DNA of 6,117 nucleotides from Deltaproteobacteria bacterium RIFCSPLOWO2_02_56_12 (lineage in GTDB: Bacteria; Desulfobacterota; Binatia; UBA9968): the NCBI GenBank assembly GCA_001799045.1, contig MGRY01000089.1, positions 1-6,117 of the forward strand, in the 5' to 3' direction. This document shows positions 5,914 to 6,117 of the stretch, piece after piece. Both the position numbers and the translations under genes were made by a program. How positions within the stretch are numbered: the stretch's first letter is position 1; each line of letters starts with the position of its first letter. The notes beneath the pieces were generated by a model, which saw only the letters and a list, made by a program, of their open reading frames with translations, searched no databases and had not been told where the DNA came from.

Positions 5914-6117
5914 ATGGTTGAGATTCGCTTTCATGGCCGGGGTGGCCAGGGCGCCAGGCTTGCCAGCCGAATTGTCGGTAGGGCAGGGTTTCTCGCGGCT
6001 CTCTTTGCACAGGATTTTTCCCTATTCGGGGCTGAGAGACGCGGCGCCCCGGTCGTTTCCTTCACGCGTTTAAGTCGCGAGGTGATCACCAGGCGCGGAT
6101 ACGTGGAAGAACCTGAC
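5914..6117 (+). CDS. 2-oxoacid:acceptor oxidoreductase, gamma subunit (partial, N-terminus)
   Basis: The 68 visible residues start MVEIRFHGRGGQGARLASRI and continue with FSLFGAERRGAPVVSFTR at about residues 35-52. HGRGGQG and GAERRGAPV are the hallmark motifs of the gamma (POR) domain of pyruvate, 2-ketoisovalerate, indolepyruvate and related 2-oxoacid:ferredoxin oxidoreductases. These cytoplasmic complexes decarboxylate a 2-oxoacid oxidatively to an acyl-CoA and reduce ferredoxin or a similar acceptor. The frame stays open to the window edge with no stop. GAGGG at 5903-5907, about six bases before the ATG, is a strong ribosome-binding site and fixes the start, which also puts the first motif at its usual place. 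The other subunits would be expected downstream. The substrate cannot be told from this fragment; phenylglyoxylate- or aryl-type enzymes share these motifs. It is probably under sigma-54 control. Confidence 0.9.
   Translation, partial: MVEIRFHGRGGQGARLASRIVGRAGFLAALFAQDFSLFGAERRGAPVVSFTRLSREVITRRGYVEEPD

Noticed and set aside
5840..6073. 77-codon + strand frame beginning MACFLPFKII
   Set aside because: It overlaps the promoter and the oxidoreductase gene in another frame. The frame starting at 5914 has hallmark motifs and a ribosome-binding site.

Overview
The window (about 6.1 kb) looks like a chromosomal segment from an anaerobic Gram-negative bacterium. Desulfobacterota / former Deltaproteobacteria is my best guess. 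The reasons are GC-rich coding DNA with AT-rich spacers, a hisS-aspS order, a lipoprotein of a type I associate with that group, a sigma-54-like promoter, and a 2-oxoacid:acceptor oxidoreductase gene start. The assignment is inference, because no taxonomic marker is complete here.

Left part (1-2752, + strand): the 3' tail of a gene that is probably hisS, then a complete aspS (bacterial AspRS with GAD insertion), then, three bases after the aspS stop, a putative outer-membrane lipoprotein of the CsgG/LpoB-like type. Two AT-rich inverted repeats with 7-nt periodicity flank aspS. The first supplies the last codons and stop of the hisS-like frame and runs up to the aspS ribosome-binding site. The second lies inside the 5' end of the lipoprotein frame and encodes the basic n-region of its signal peptide.

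Middle (2753-2854): a short convergent junction with only weak hairpins and one possible 20-residue hydrophobic peptide.

Right part (2855-5638, - strand): a 927-residue fusion of an N-terminal GNAT acetyltransferase with a full ADP-forming acyl-CoA synthetase module (CoA-binding, ligase-CoA and ATP-grasp parts). This is the domain order of Streptomyces PatA, reversed from E. coli/Salmonella Pat. Unlike those enterobacterial Pat proteins, it keeps the SHT histidine (His461) and the HKT histidine (His748), so it may be a working ATP-yielding synthetase as well as a protein acetyltransferase.

Divergent from it, after a 275-bp AT-rich spacer, a 2-oxoacid:acceptor oxidoreductase gamma subunit begins at 5914 and runs off the window end. 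It has a good ribosome-binding site and a sigma-54-type -24/-12 element. A pair of 12/14-matching direct repeats 30 bp apart lies about 105-135 bp upstream of the predicted start site, where an enhancer-binding protein would be expected. The oxidoreductase makes an acyl-CoA, and the divergent fusion protein could convert it to free acid plus ATP or set acetylation according to acyl-CoA supply. This regulated divergent pair is the most interesting unit in the window.
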